Source of the DNA: a virus
IMG/VR virus record: IMGVR_UViG_3300042154_000577
Coordinates: 1-64,000 of that record
Length of the DNA stretch: 64,000 nt
Direction: 5' to 3' (one strand)
Under the pieces are notes generated by a model, which ran no database searches, was not told where the DNA came from, and saw nothing but the letters and a program-made list of their open reading frames with translations. Every line of letters starts with the position of its first letter. Position 1 is the first letter of the stretch. A program made the translations under genes and the position numbers. Shown here piece after piece: positions 55,462 to 61,951 of the stretch.

Positions 55462-55964
55462 CAGCACTTCCCACCTTTCTTCATACCTGTGGTGCTACCA
55501 GCCATCGTTGGCCTAGCTGCTTTGGTCATGCCCTTGGAAGCAATACCGTCAGCCGCCCGGACGTACCCGCCGCCTTTGAGACCAGCATGGGCCTTAGATG
55601 CGGGTTTACCAGCGTGTTTTTCCAGTGCGGAAGTCATACCGCCGCTAGCCATTTTTTTCGTGGGCATTTCAGGTTTGGCTCCAGCTTTCTTCTTAGCCAT
55701 CATTGCCATCATGCCGGGGTTCATTTTCGTAGCCATAGTATCACCACCTTCTTTGAAAAGTTCGTTACGACCTTGATTGGTCTTGGGATTGTTTACCTTT
55801 TGCAGGTCGGGTCGGCTACCCGCACGGGCAGGTAGTTTTAGCGCTTTGTCAGCCGCTGTAAAGTCTTTACCCACGGACCGTGGGACTCCTGCTTTCTTGG
55901 CAAACGACGGCGAATTGGCAATCGCAGCCATGAAATTGTGTTGGGCTTTTGAGGTAGAGGGCAT
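55461..55964 (-). CDS. DUF3008-like basic virion protein, 167 aa
   Basis: The N-terminus MPSTSKAQHNFMAAIANSPS plus FAKKAGVPRSVGKDF resembles DUF3008-type proteins (SKAQ-x-x-F-M). The rest is basic and Met/Gly/Lys-rich with FKEGGDTMATKMNPGMMAMM. Similar proteins are known from aquatic podoviruses next to connector genes. Likely internal and DNA-associated. Confidence 0.75.
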   Translation of the reverse strand: MPSTSKAQHNFMAAIANSPSFAKKAGVPRSVGKDFTAADKALKLPARAGSRPDLQKVNNPKTNQGRNELFKEGGDTMATKMNPGMMAMMAKKKAGAKPEMPTKKMASGGMTSALEKHAGKPASKAHAGLKGGGYVRAADGIASKGMTKAARPTMAGSTTGMKKGGKC

Positions 55965-56143
55965 TATTCTTTCCTCTTGAGAATGCGCTGAACCGTGTCC
56001 GTTTCCCAGATTCGGATTCCTGTCCAGATGATTGTGAACAAGGCCGCAATAGAAGGTAGCATGTCCGCCAATGTTCCAATTACGGTTACGACAGAAAGCG
56101 CGTCAATGATGTGCTTTGTGGATTCTGTCAATTCGTGTTTCAT
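55964..56143 (-). CDS. Small membrane protein in the structural operon, 59 aa
   Basis: Begins MKHELTESTKHIIDALSVVT. Two hydrophobic stretches, about residues 15-26 (DALSVVTVIGTL) and 29-44 (LPSIAALFTIIWTGIRIW), precede IWETDTVQRILKR. I recall close relatives in cyanophages. It may be a second holin-like or virion membrane protein. Position among basic virion proteins is unusual for a holin. Start at ATG 56143 (four bases after the previous stop). Confidence 0.7.
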   Translation of the reverse strand: MKHELTESTKHIIDALSVVTVIGTLADMLPSIAALFTIIWTGIRIWETDTVQRILKRKE

Positions 56144-56144
56144 G

Positions 56145-56402
56145 TCAGCACTTCCATCTTGCAAGAGCAGCAGCCTTTCGGGTCGGCTTGCCTTTCTCGT
56201 CTTTCATTGGCCCCGGCATACCTGACATCCGGGCGCAGAACGAATCCTTGCGTGGGCCACCTTGGGGCTGTGGAGCCTTCAGGTTGCTGCCAGTTGCTGC
56301 GTTGTACTTGGCCCTGCCCTTGGCAGTCAGTCCAGCGCCCTTGGAGATCGGCAGCTTCTCGCCCCGACCCACAGAGAGAACCGGGCCTTTTTTCTTAGCC
56401 AT
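56145..56402 (-). CDS. Conserved small basic phage protein, 85 aa
   Basis: MAKKKGPVLSVGRGEKLPIS leads into KGAGLTAKGRAKYNAATGSN, LKAPQPQGGPRKDSFCARMS and RKAAALARWKC. This string of motifs is shared by a widespread phage family (DUF6321-like, from memory) of unknown function encoded with structural genes. Start at 56402 overlaps the previous gene and excludes an upstream in-frame ATG at 56423. Confidence 0.82.
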   Translation of the reverse strand: MAKKKGPVLSVGRGEKLPISKGAGLTAKGRAKYNAATGSNLKAPQPQGGPRKDSFCARMSGMPGPMKDEKGKPTRKAAALARWKC

Positions 56403-56910
56403 AGAAAATCTGCGTAGAGTCAATGTTGGTCATCAAGGCATAAATACCATTGACTGCAAGCACACCTTCACCCGGAATAAACGGCGCATTACTGAAAGTA
56501 TCAGTGCTGTCAATTTCGTAGGTCATCAACCAACGTCCGCCGCCACTTACATACGAAGCCGCAGTAGAGGTAATAGTGCCAGTGTTAACGTCTGTAAGCG
56601 TGAAGGTATCTGCGCCGGTTCTGGTGATGGTGTAGTTGCCATCTGTTGCTGATTGGCTTGTGTTGCTGTCAAAGTGAATGCCAACAACATCGCCTGTAAC
56701 CAGACCGTGCGCTACTTTTGTTACCGTCACTGTCGTACCAGAACGAGCGTATGTAACGCTGGCAGTCACTGGAACAGAAGCGGTATCAAACAACACCAAC
56801 GTGGCATCCGTACCAGCGCCAAAAAACGAAATACCCTTAACGCGATTTCGCCCAAGAACAAAAAAACCACTTTGGTTTAGGTGTCCCTGTTTTACGTCTG
56901 TCTGCATCAT
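56395..56910 (-). CDS. Beta-rich structural protein, 171 aa
   Basis: Starts at ATG 56910, 7 bases after AAAGGAG. MMQTDVKQGHLNQSGFFVLG begins it. The centre (VTYARSGTTVTVTKVAHGLV, then NYTITRTGADTFTLTDVNTG) is a ubiquitin-like or Ig-like repeat frequently attached to phage capsid and tail proteins. Possibly a head decoration or head-fibre protein. Unrelated to its neighbours in sequence. Confidence 0.75.
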   Translation of the reverse strand: MMQTDVKQGHLNQSGFFVLGRNRVKGISFFGAGTDATLVLFDTASVPVTASVTYARSGTTVTVTKVAHGLVTGDVVGIHFDSNTSQSATDGNYTITRTGADTFTLTDVNTGTITSTAASYVSGGGRWLMTYEIDSTDTFSNAPFIPGEGVLAVNGIYALMTNIDSTQIFYG

Positions 56911-56953
56911 AATCAATCTCCTTTAGAACGGGGGCCGAAGCCCCTTGAGTTGA

Positions 56954-57502
56954 TTAAGAGTCTGCAAACGGTGTAGCGACAGTGCCGGAACCAATAACAT
57001 TCCCATTCACCATGTACTTGTTAGCAGCAATCGCCACAATCTGAACCCATGTGCCAGCAACGCCGCCGGTAGTTGTACCGTTCAAGTTGATGAAGTCATT
57101 GGAAGAGCCGTTAGCAGAGAAAGCAACCACAGCACCAGATGTGTCTGAATCAATAGACATTACAGCGCCGACGTACAAGTCACCAGAAGCAGCGGTAACA
57201 CCGATTTTCAACGAGCTAGTGGAGATAGTTGTGGGCACCCAGATGGTGTAAACAACGCCTTCGTTGTTCAGTGTATTGGGGTCTTGACCGGGGCCAGACG
57301 TAATGGGGTTAGTTGAAACATTGATCGCGGGCAATGTCAGTGTCAACGCAGCGGCTAAAGAGCCGCCAACAGAAATGATACGACCGCCGTGAGCTTCGGG
57401 GCTTAATGTGGTGCTGGTTGTGATCTCAACAACAGCGGCTGGGCCCTGCTGATAGACGCCGCCCAATGATCGAACTGGGCCTTGAAACGTAGTACGTGCC
57501 AT
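56954..57502 (-). CDS. Probable head decoration/fibre protein, 182 aa
   Basis: Begins MARTTFQGPVRSLGGVYQQG, a start I know from small phage capsid-associated proteins found just after the major capsid gene. Beta-rich throughout with many Thr, Gly and Val; ends NKYMVNGNVIGSGTVATPFA. It probably coats the capsid. The HNH gene separates it from the capsid gene. Confidence 0.78.
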   Translation of the reverse strand: MARTTFQGPVRSLGGVYQQGPAAVVEITTSTTLSPEAHGGRIISVGGSLAAALTLTLPAINVSTNPITSGPGQDPNTLNNEGVVYTIWVPTTISTSSLKIGVTAASGDLYVGAVMSIDSDTSGAVVAFSANGSSNDFINLNGTTTGGVAGTWVQIVAIAANKYMVNGNVIGSGTVATPFADS

Positions 57503-57525
57503 GATTTTTCCTTACATACAAGTTA

Positions 57526-57570
57526 GGTGCATTAGTCTGTATGTCGTCAGCCGGGGCTGTCTAATGCACC
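57526..57570. repeat. Inverted repeat between decoration and HNH genes
   Basis: GGTGCATTAG (57526-57535) and CTAATGCACC (57561-57570) are perfect complements around 25 bases. On either strand RNA could form a 10-bp stem. It may be a processing or control structure, or mark the insertion boundary of the HNH gene. Confidence 0.65.
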
Positions 57571-57596
57571 GGAAAGCCCGGAGTGGTTGCAATATA

Positions 57597-58199
57597 TCAG
57601 GAATCGGCGGTGGGGGCAAGGAGCCTGTTTGACTTTTTTAAGTTTTCTTCTTGGGTGATCACACGTAGGTTCCACGGTACATGCAGCCCACAAACCTCCT
57701 CTGAGCGCAGAGGAACAATGTGGTCTACAACGTACTGTTCGCCAGTGGTCTGGGTCATAGTGATGGCAACTTGGTAAATCTGCCGTATCTCCGACTTCTG
57801 CTTGCGACTCAGCCACGGTGGGGTGGCGTCCCGATGTTTACGCCTTCGGGCTTTTGTGTCCGCCCTAATCTGGGTTTTGTGGTTAGCTTTCCACGTGTTT
57901 CGGTACTCGCGCAATACGTGCGCGGGGCGAGTGGCGGCGGTATTGATTACCGTTTCGCGGTTTTCTTGATACCACTCATTTTTACGATCTTTAACTTCTT
58001 CGCGTCTGTTGTAGGCGATAAAGTAGTCGGCGCGTTCAACACCGCTTTTGACCCACTCAACTTTCAAGCACTCTATGCAGGCCCCTTTGGTTTTGCGTGG
58101 GGCTACATGCCCGTGCTTGCAAGGCTCCCCTGTGAAGTAGTGTTTAGCTCCGGTGGCTTTGGCTTCGGCGCGGGTTTTTGGTAATCTGATAGTGTCCAT
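57597..58199 (-). CDS. HNH endonuclease, probably homing type, 200 aa
   Basis: An N-terminal zinc-finger-like region (TGEPCKHGHVAPRKTKGACI, ending IECLK) precedes a basic helical segment and the HNH core YVVDHIVPL (Asp159, His160), CGLHVPWNL and NLKKSN. This arrangement is characteristic of phage HNH endonucleases. It has its own promoter and CAGGAG ribosome-binding site and sits just after the capsid terminator, consistent with insertion of a free-standing homing gene into the late operon. Target unknown, possibly the capsid gene. Confidence 0.92.
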   Translation of the reverse strand: MDTIRLPKTRAEAKATGAKHYFTGEPCKHGHVAPRKTKGACIECLKVEWVKSGVERADYFIAYNRREEVKDRKNEWYQENRETVINTAATRPAHVLREYRNTWKANHKTQIRADTKARRRKHRDATPPWLSRKQKSEIRQIYQVAITMTQTTGEQYVVDHIVPLRSEEVCGLHVPWNLRVITQEENLKKSNRLLAPTADS

Positions 58200-58226
58200 A
58201 GTGGCTCCTGTGACTTAGTAACAGGT

Positions 58227-58254
58227 AATGTACCACAAAACAAGCAAAAGTCAA
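58227..58254 (-). promoter_or_regulatory. Promoter of the HNH endonuclease
   Basis: Read on the minus strand: TTGACT (58254-58249), 16-base spacer, TACATT (58232-58227). CAGGAG precedes the ATG at 58199. Confidence 0.7.
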
Positions 58255-58267
58255 CAGGCAAAGAAAA

Positions 58268-58285
58268 AGGCCCCGAAGGGCCTTA
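58268..58285 (-). terminator. Terminator after the major capsid gene
   Basis: On the minus strand AAGGCCC-TTCG-GGGCCTT is followed by TTTCTTT. It separates the capsid gene from the HNH gene and downstream late genes, so either read-through or the HNH promoter must serve them. Confidence 0.8.
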
Positions 58286-58308
58286 AAATTAGGGGTAAAC
58301 CCTTGTTT

Positions 58309-59226
58309 TTAAGACGAACCGGGGCTTCCAAAGACTCCAAGCGGGTCCGACCAGCCAAAGCTGTAACGCTCACGGCTCTTGTAACGTACGTTCCCCGTAT
58401 CAAAATCACCATCCATGGAGTTCGCCAGAGGTGAACGGATAAAGTGCTTCAGACCGTTGGGCACATCAGTGGTCAGGTACCAACCATTCGTATCGGTCAA
58501 GAAGTGATTGATGCAGTAGCCCTCAGGAATCGAGCCGTTGTTCTTCAACGCATTGATATCGTTGTCGGCAGTGCCAACACGGAGGCTGGTTTCCAACAGA
58601 CGAGTAGCAACGAATTGCAGAGCAGGTGGGACGACCATCTTCTTGGGCTTTGCAGCAATCAGCAGACCGCGCTCATCCGTCCAAGCAGCGATCTGAATGA
58701 CGGCGGCTTCCAAAGAAGTCTCGTTCAGATCAGCGCCAGTGGTGGGACGATTGCTGTTGGTGCCGCCGCCAGTTAGCGGGTGAGCCGTGGAGAACAGAGG
58801 AACGCCATCGCCGCCGTAGTACGCAGAAGAGTTGGTGAAGCCGTTGTTGATGACGGCAGCAGCCTTGACTTGCTTGGTGTACGCCATTGCACGAGCCAGA
58901 CCCTTGGTGTAACGAGCAGACAGCGAGTCATACAAGTTATCTTCCACGGCCTCTTCAGTGATGGAGAAGCCCAGAGCGATGGTTTCGTGGTTGTAGCGAG
59001 TCGTCCATGCTTCCTGTGCGTTGTCGTAAGCGATGGCAGAGCCCTCGTTCTTGACTGGTGCAGCAGAGAAACCGGACAGCTTGGTTTCCTCTTCAAACGA
59101 ACGCTCAGAGGTTTCAGTCTCGTAGAGTTCCTTGTGCTCTTCACCGTACCGAGCGTACTCAAGACCGAAAAGGGCGTTGAGGCCGGGAAGGAGTTCCTTC
59201 AGTAGTTGTGCGCGTGAAATTGCCAT
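58309..59226 (-). CDS. Major capsid protein (Mu gpT-like), 305 aa
   Basis: MAISRAQLLKELLPGLNALF, then SFEEETKLSGFSAAPVKNEG and YNHETIALGFSITEEAVEDN, and GVPLFSTAHPLTGG in the centre. These are hallmarks of the HK97-fold, Mu gpT-like major capsid family. Length agrees. AAGGAGCTAAATC gives a strong ribosome-binding site, and a terminator follows. Scaffold and co-chaperonin genes lie just upstream. Confidence 0.93.
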   Translation of the reverse strand: MAISRAQLLKELLPGLNALFGLEYARYGEEHKELYETETSERSFEEETKLSGFSAAPVKNEGSAIAYDNAQEAWTTRYNHETIALGFSITEEAVEDNLYDSLSARYTKGLARAMAYTKQVKAAAVINNGFTNSSAYYGGDGVPLFSTAHPLTGGGTNSNRPTTGADLNETSLEAAVIQIAAWTDERGLLIAAKPKKMVVPPALQFVATRLLETSLRVGTADNDINALKNNGSIPEGYCINHFLTDTNGWYLTTDVPNGLKHFIRSPLANSMDGDFDTGNVRYKSRERYSFGWSDPLGVFGSPGSS

Positions 59227-59237
59227 GATTTAGCTCC

Positions 59238-59861
59238 TTACAGGCCAACAGCATTGCTGTAGGCGTGGTATCCGGGGTTGAACTTCACCAGAATGTCAGT
59301 AAATGCGTCACCCACGGTGGAGAAACCAACCATGTTCACAAAACCAACGACGCGGAAAGCGGCGGTAGTAGTGACACCGGAAGCACCTGCCACAACGGAA
59401 GCGGTTGAGTTACCAGTAGAAGTGCTACCAGTAGAAACAGCGCCGGTTGAGAAGAACACGTTCAGGCCCAAAGCCGCTTGGGTTACCGAGCCAGCGGACT
59501 GGACTTGGAACACGCAGCGATCATCGTCAACCACAAGCGCTACCCCGTTCAGGGCACCGGAAGGGTAGTATTGCGAAAAAACCGTTTGGCCTTGGGTGTT
59601 GGTGTACGAACAACCGACGAACACGCCTACAGCGCCGGTATTAGCGGTGCCAACAGGAAAGCCATTGGTTGTTGCGTCAGCGCCGGTAGCGGTAACGATT
59701 TCAACGTAACCCGTAGCCTTAACGTACACCAAACTGCCGTTGTAGACATTGGCGGCGTAGCCAGCGGGGTCGAATAAAAATGAGCGGGTGCTACCTGCGT
59801 ACGGTAGGCCACCCAACTCATTTACGGGCTTAAGCCCGTAGGGAGAAGCGACTGATGCCAT
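59238..59861 (-). CDS. Capsid-associated protein, 207 aa
   Basis: MASVASPYGLKPVNELGGLP is followed by a beta-rich sequence with YAANVYNGSLVYVKATGYVE and VGCSYTNTQGQTVFSQYYPS. The family is encoded next to the capsid gene in many aquatic phages and probably is a head decoration or minor capsid protein. The C-terminus (FTDILVKFNPGYHAYSNAVG) completes it. AAGGAGTCCTTAA gives the ribosome-binding site. Confidence 0.82.
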   Translation of the reverse strand: MASVASPYGLKPVNELGGLPYAGSTRSFLFDPAGYAANVYNGSLVYVKATGYVEIVTATGADATTNGFPVGTANTGAVGVFVGCSYTNTQGQTVFSQYYPSGALNGVALVVDDDRCVFQVQSAGSVTQAALGLNVFFSTGAVSTGSTSTGNSTASVVAGASGVTTTAAFRVVGFVNMVGFSTVGDAFTDILVKFNPGYHAYSNAVGL

Positions 59862-59880
59862 TTAAGGACTCCTTGAAAAT

Positions 59881-60348
59881 TTAAGAACCAGAACCGAACG
59901 TGACCTTTGACTGCTTGCTTGCAAACAAAGGCATACGAGGGTCACTATCTCGAAGAAAGTTGTTGTCTACTGACTCCATCTGAGCCTTGTTCTGATTGGC
60001 GTAGTAAGCAGAACGCTGTATCAGAAACTCTTCAGGAATGCGGCAAAGCAACAATCCGCCCACCTCGACGTTACCTCTAAAACGTCCTTCAGTGGAAGCG
60101 TGCACCAATAGCTCAGGATAGTCCTCTGCCTTGCAGGGTTCATATCCCTCGCGTAACTTAGAAGAGATGTTGCTTGGATCAGCTTGGCCTAGCATACTAA
60201 TGCGAACCCAGCGATGCTCCCAACCCGGACGTTTATCCGGCGATGGCAACGTCTCTGGAGGACGCCAAGCAGTAGGGCGTGCAAAGGATTCACGACTGTC
60301 CAGTTCACGAACCAGACGGTTTTGAGTTTTGTCCAAAGTCTTTTCCAT
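59881..60348 (-). CDS. Conserved head-region protein, 155 aa
   Basis: Start is ATG 60348 after GAGG; an in-frame TTG at 60354 is less likely. MEKTLDKTQNRLVRELDSRE opens, then WRPPETLPSPDKRPGWEHRW and GYEPCKAEDYPELLVHASTE. The module R-x-x-x-x-P-x-x-L-P-x-P is one I recall in virion-assembly operons of podoviruses, without known function. Lies between scaffold and capsid-associated genes. Overlaps the scaffold stop. Confidence 0.75.
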   Translation of the reverse strand: MEKTLDKTQNRLVRELDSRESFARPTAWRPPETLPSPDKRPGWEHRWVRISMLGQADPSNISSKLREGYEPCKAEDYPELLVHASTEGRFRGNVEVGGLLLCRIPEEFLIQRSAYYANQNKAQMESVDNNFLRDSDPRMPLFASKQSKVTFGSGS

Positions 60349-60350
60349 TT

Positions 60351-61337
60351 TCAACCTCGATTAAGTAAAGCAACCTGTTTCGCGTATTGTTCTGGGGTCA
60401 CCCCAAGTCGCCGGGCAATGGCTACTTCGGATGCCTTCAACCGGATACGGTTAGGCGGTGTGCTGCGGGTAGCCGGGGCTACAACCGAAGCTGGTTTTGT
60501 TGCACGGACGGGGGTGTAATCCTCCTCCGGTTCAGAAACTTTTTTGGAAGGAGTTTCATCATCCTCATAGCTCTGAGAATCCGAAAAATTCTCAGGAAAA
60601 CGCTTTCGCATTGTTTTGTCAATGGTCTCAAAGTAATCTTTGGAACCAATATATTCGGCACCATACTGCCTTTGGAGCTTTCTGTCAAGTCCTGATGCTG
60701 CAGCAGTCATTTCTTCGTCCTTGCCCCACCAGTCCGAGTTTGCCTCTAGCCACTTAGCAGTACGTGGATGTGTTGGGGGCGGGTCTTGGGGCTCGAACTT
60801 TTTCTCCTCCACCGGAATAGGCTTCATGTTCTCAGCCTTGTCCAGTTTCAGCGTAGCCCTAGCAATCTTGGTCTGAGCAGCAGCAATGAGGTCGGGGTCC
60901 CCGGCTTCGTAGGCTTCTTTGTACCCACGTTCAGCGGCGTCAAGATCACTTTGCGCAGAGGCTTTGTTCTGCTCGATATAGGTTTCACTGCCGCTAGCCA
61001 ACTGCTGTTGCAGCCGTTTATTGTCCTCAAACACCTGCTTTGCAAAGGTTTCCGCAGCCTGACGCTCACGGATAGCCTCTTCTTTTGCTCGGCGCTCGTC
61101 GTGATACCCACGAGTGAACTTCTTGATCCGTGCCTGTACTTTCTCGTCATAAGACGAAAGTTCGTCCTCCGTGGGGTCCTCGGGCGGGGGCGCGGCCTTG
61201 CGACCACGATCCTCTACAGGCGTGTCGTTTTCAATCTCAATCTCAAGCTCGCCCGTTTCTGTACTCACGGGTTTACCCTTAGTCTCAGCTTCCTTTTCGT
61301 CAGGAAACTTAAATTCGTCTTGTCCAAATCTAGCCAT
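60351..61337 (-). CDS. Scaffold / capsid assembly protein, 328 aa
   Basis: Highly charged, helical protein. An acidic N-terminus (MARFGQDEFKFPDEKEAETK) is followed by a long coiled coil (about residues 65-175) with QARIKKFTRGYHDERRAKEE. A Pro-rich, acidic linker and a basic C-terminus (RLKASEVAIARRLGVTPEQY) complete it. This design and the position between portal and capsid identify a scaffolding protein. No protease domain is visible, so removal of scaffold may be by exit as in P22. Confidence 0.88.
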   Translation of the reverse strand: MARFGQDEFKFPDEKEAETKGKPVSTETGELEIEIENDTPVEDRGRKAAPPPEDPTEDELSSYDEKVQARIKKFTRGYHDERRAKEEAIRERQAAETFAKQVFEDNKRLQQQLASGSETYIEQNKASAQSDLDAAERGYKEAYEAGDPDLIAAAQTKIARATLKLDKAENMKPIPVEEKKFEPQDPPPTHPRTAKWLEANSDWWGKDEEMTAAASGLDRKLQRQYGAEYIGSKDYFETIDKTMRKRFPENFSDSQSYEDDETPSKKVSEPEEDYTPVRATKPASVVAPATRSTPPNRIRLKASEVAIARRLGVTPEQYAKQVALLNRG

Positions 61338-61347
61338 TTCTTACTCC

Positions 61348-61758
61348 TTATGCAGCACGTGTAATCCCACGGGGATCGTCAACTGTTGCTTCAACCGAGT
61401 CATCATTGATGATTCGGAATTCGCGGCCATGAATCTTCAAACGGGTACCGGAATTTGGTCGGCAAATAACGAAATCGCCTTCCGCGCACGATGGCCCATT
61501 GGGGAAACGAGTTGCGTCTTTGTACGCATCAGGTCCAAGTTTCACTACAAACAGCACTGGGGTCAGCACTTCTTCGTAGTGCATAGTCTTCGAGTCCTTG
61601 ATAATTCCCACAGAACTCTCCGCAAACTCCTCCATAGCCTCTGGGACTACGCAAAGAATGTGGAAGGTTTTGGGGTCAGGCAACTGCTTTGCTTTCTCTT
61701 CGTTACCCTTATTCAGGATGCCAGAGAGGTCCACTGCAGTGATATCAAATTCACTCAT
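61348..61758 (-). CDS. GroES-like co-chaperonin, 136 aa
   Basis: From residue 33: HILCVVPEAMEEFAESSVGI (like the start of Cpn10 with its mobile loop), then VLFVVKLGPDAYKD, CAEGDFVICRPNSGTRLKIH and EFRIINDDSVEATVDDPRGI. The order of strands and the G-D-x-V...G-T-x-x-K-x-x-G-x-E-(F/Y)-x-I-x-N-D-D pattern matches chaperonin-10 proteins. Phage GroES substitutes such as T4 gp31 help host GroEL fold the capsid protein. It lies directly upstream of the scaffold, which fits. The assignment is by motif; a partner GroEL is not encoded here. Confidence 0.85.
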   Translation of the reverse strand: MSEFDITAVDLSGILNKGNEEKAKQLPDPKTFHILCVVPEAMEEFAESSVGIIKDSKTMHYEEVLTPVLFVVKLGPDAYKDATRFPNGPSCAEGDFVICRPNSGTRLKIHGREFRIINDDSVEATVDDPRGITRAA

Positions 61759-61951
61759 CTTCGGCTTTCTCCATACGTTGCACGAGGTCGTTTACGATAG
61801 ATTCTGCATGGCTCAGACCCCGGATGATCCCGCAGATATGCCGGTATTCAGGGTAGTCCCCTGCTCTCCCAGCGGAAAGAAAACTCGCCTGCTCACTACG
61901 CAATTTGTCTATCTCTCGGGCAATGAACCCGAGCAAGCGATGTTGGTCCAT
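61751..61951 (-). CDS. Small helical head-module protein, 66 aa
   Basis: MDQHRLLGFIAREIDKLRSE, then SAGRAGDYPEYRHICGIIRG and a final coiled helix (IVNDLVQRMEKAEDE). The G-R-x-x-D-Y-x-E-Y-(R/Q)-H-(I/L) motif recurs in a small protein following the portal in many podoviruses. Function unknown. Overlaps both neighbours. Confidence 0.78.
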   Translation of the reverse strand: MDQHRLLGFIAREIDKLRSEQASFLSAGRAGDYPEYRHICGIIRGLSHAESIVNDLVQRMEKAEDE

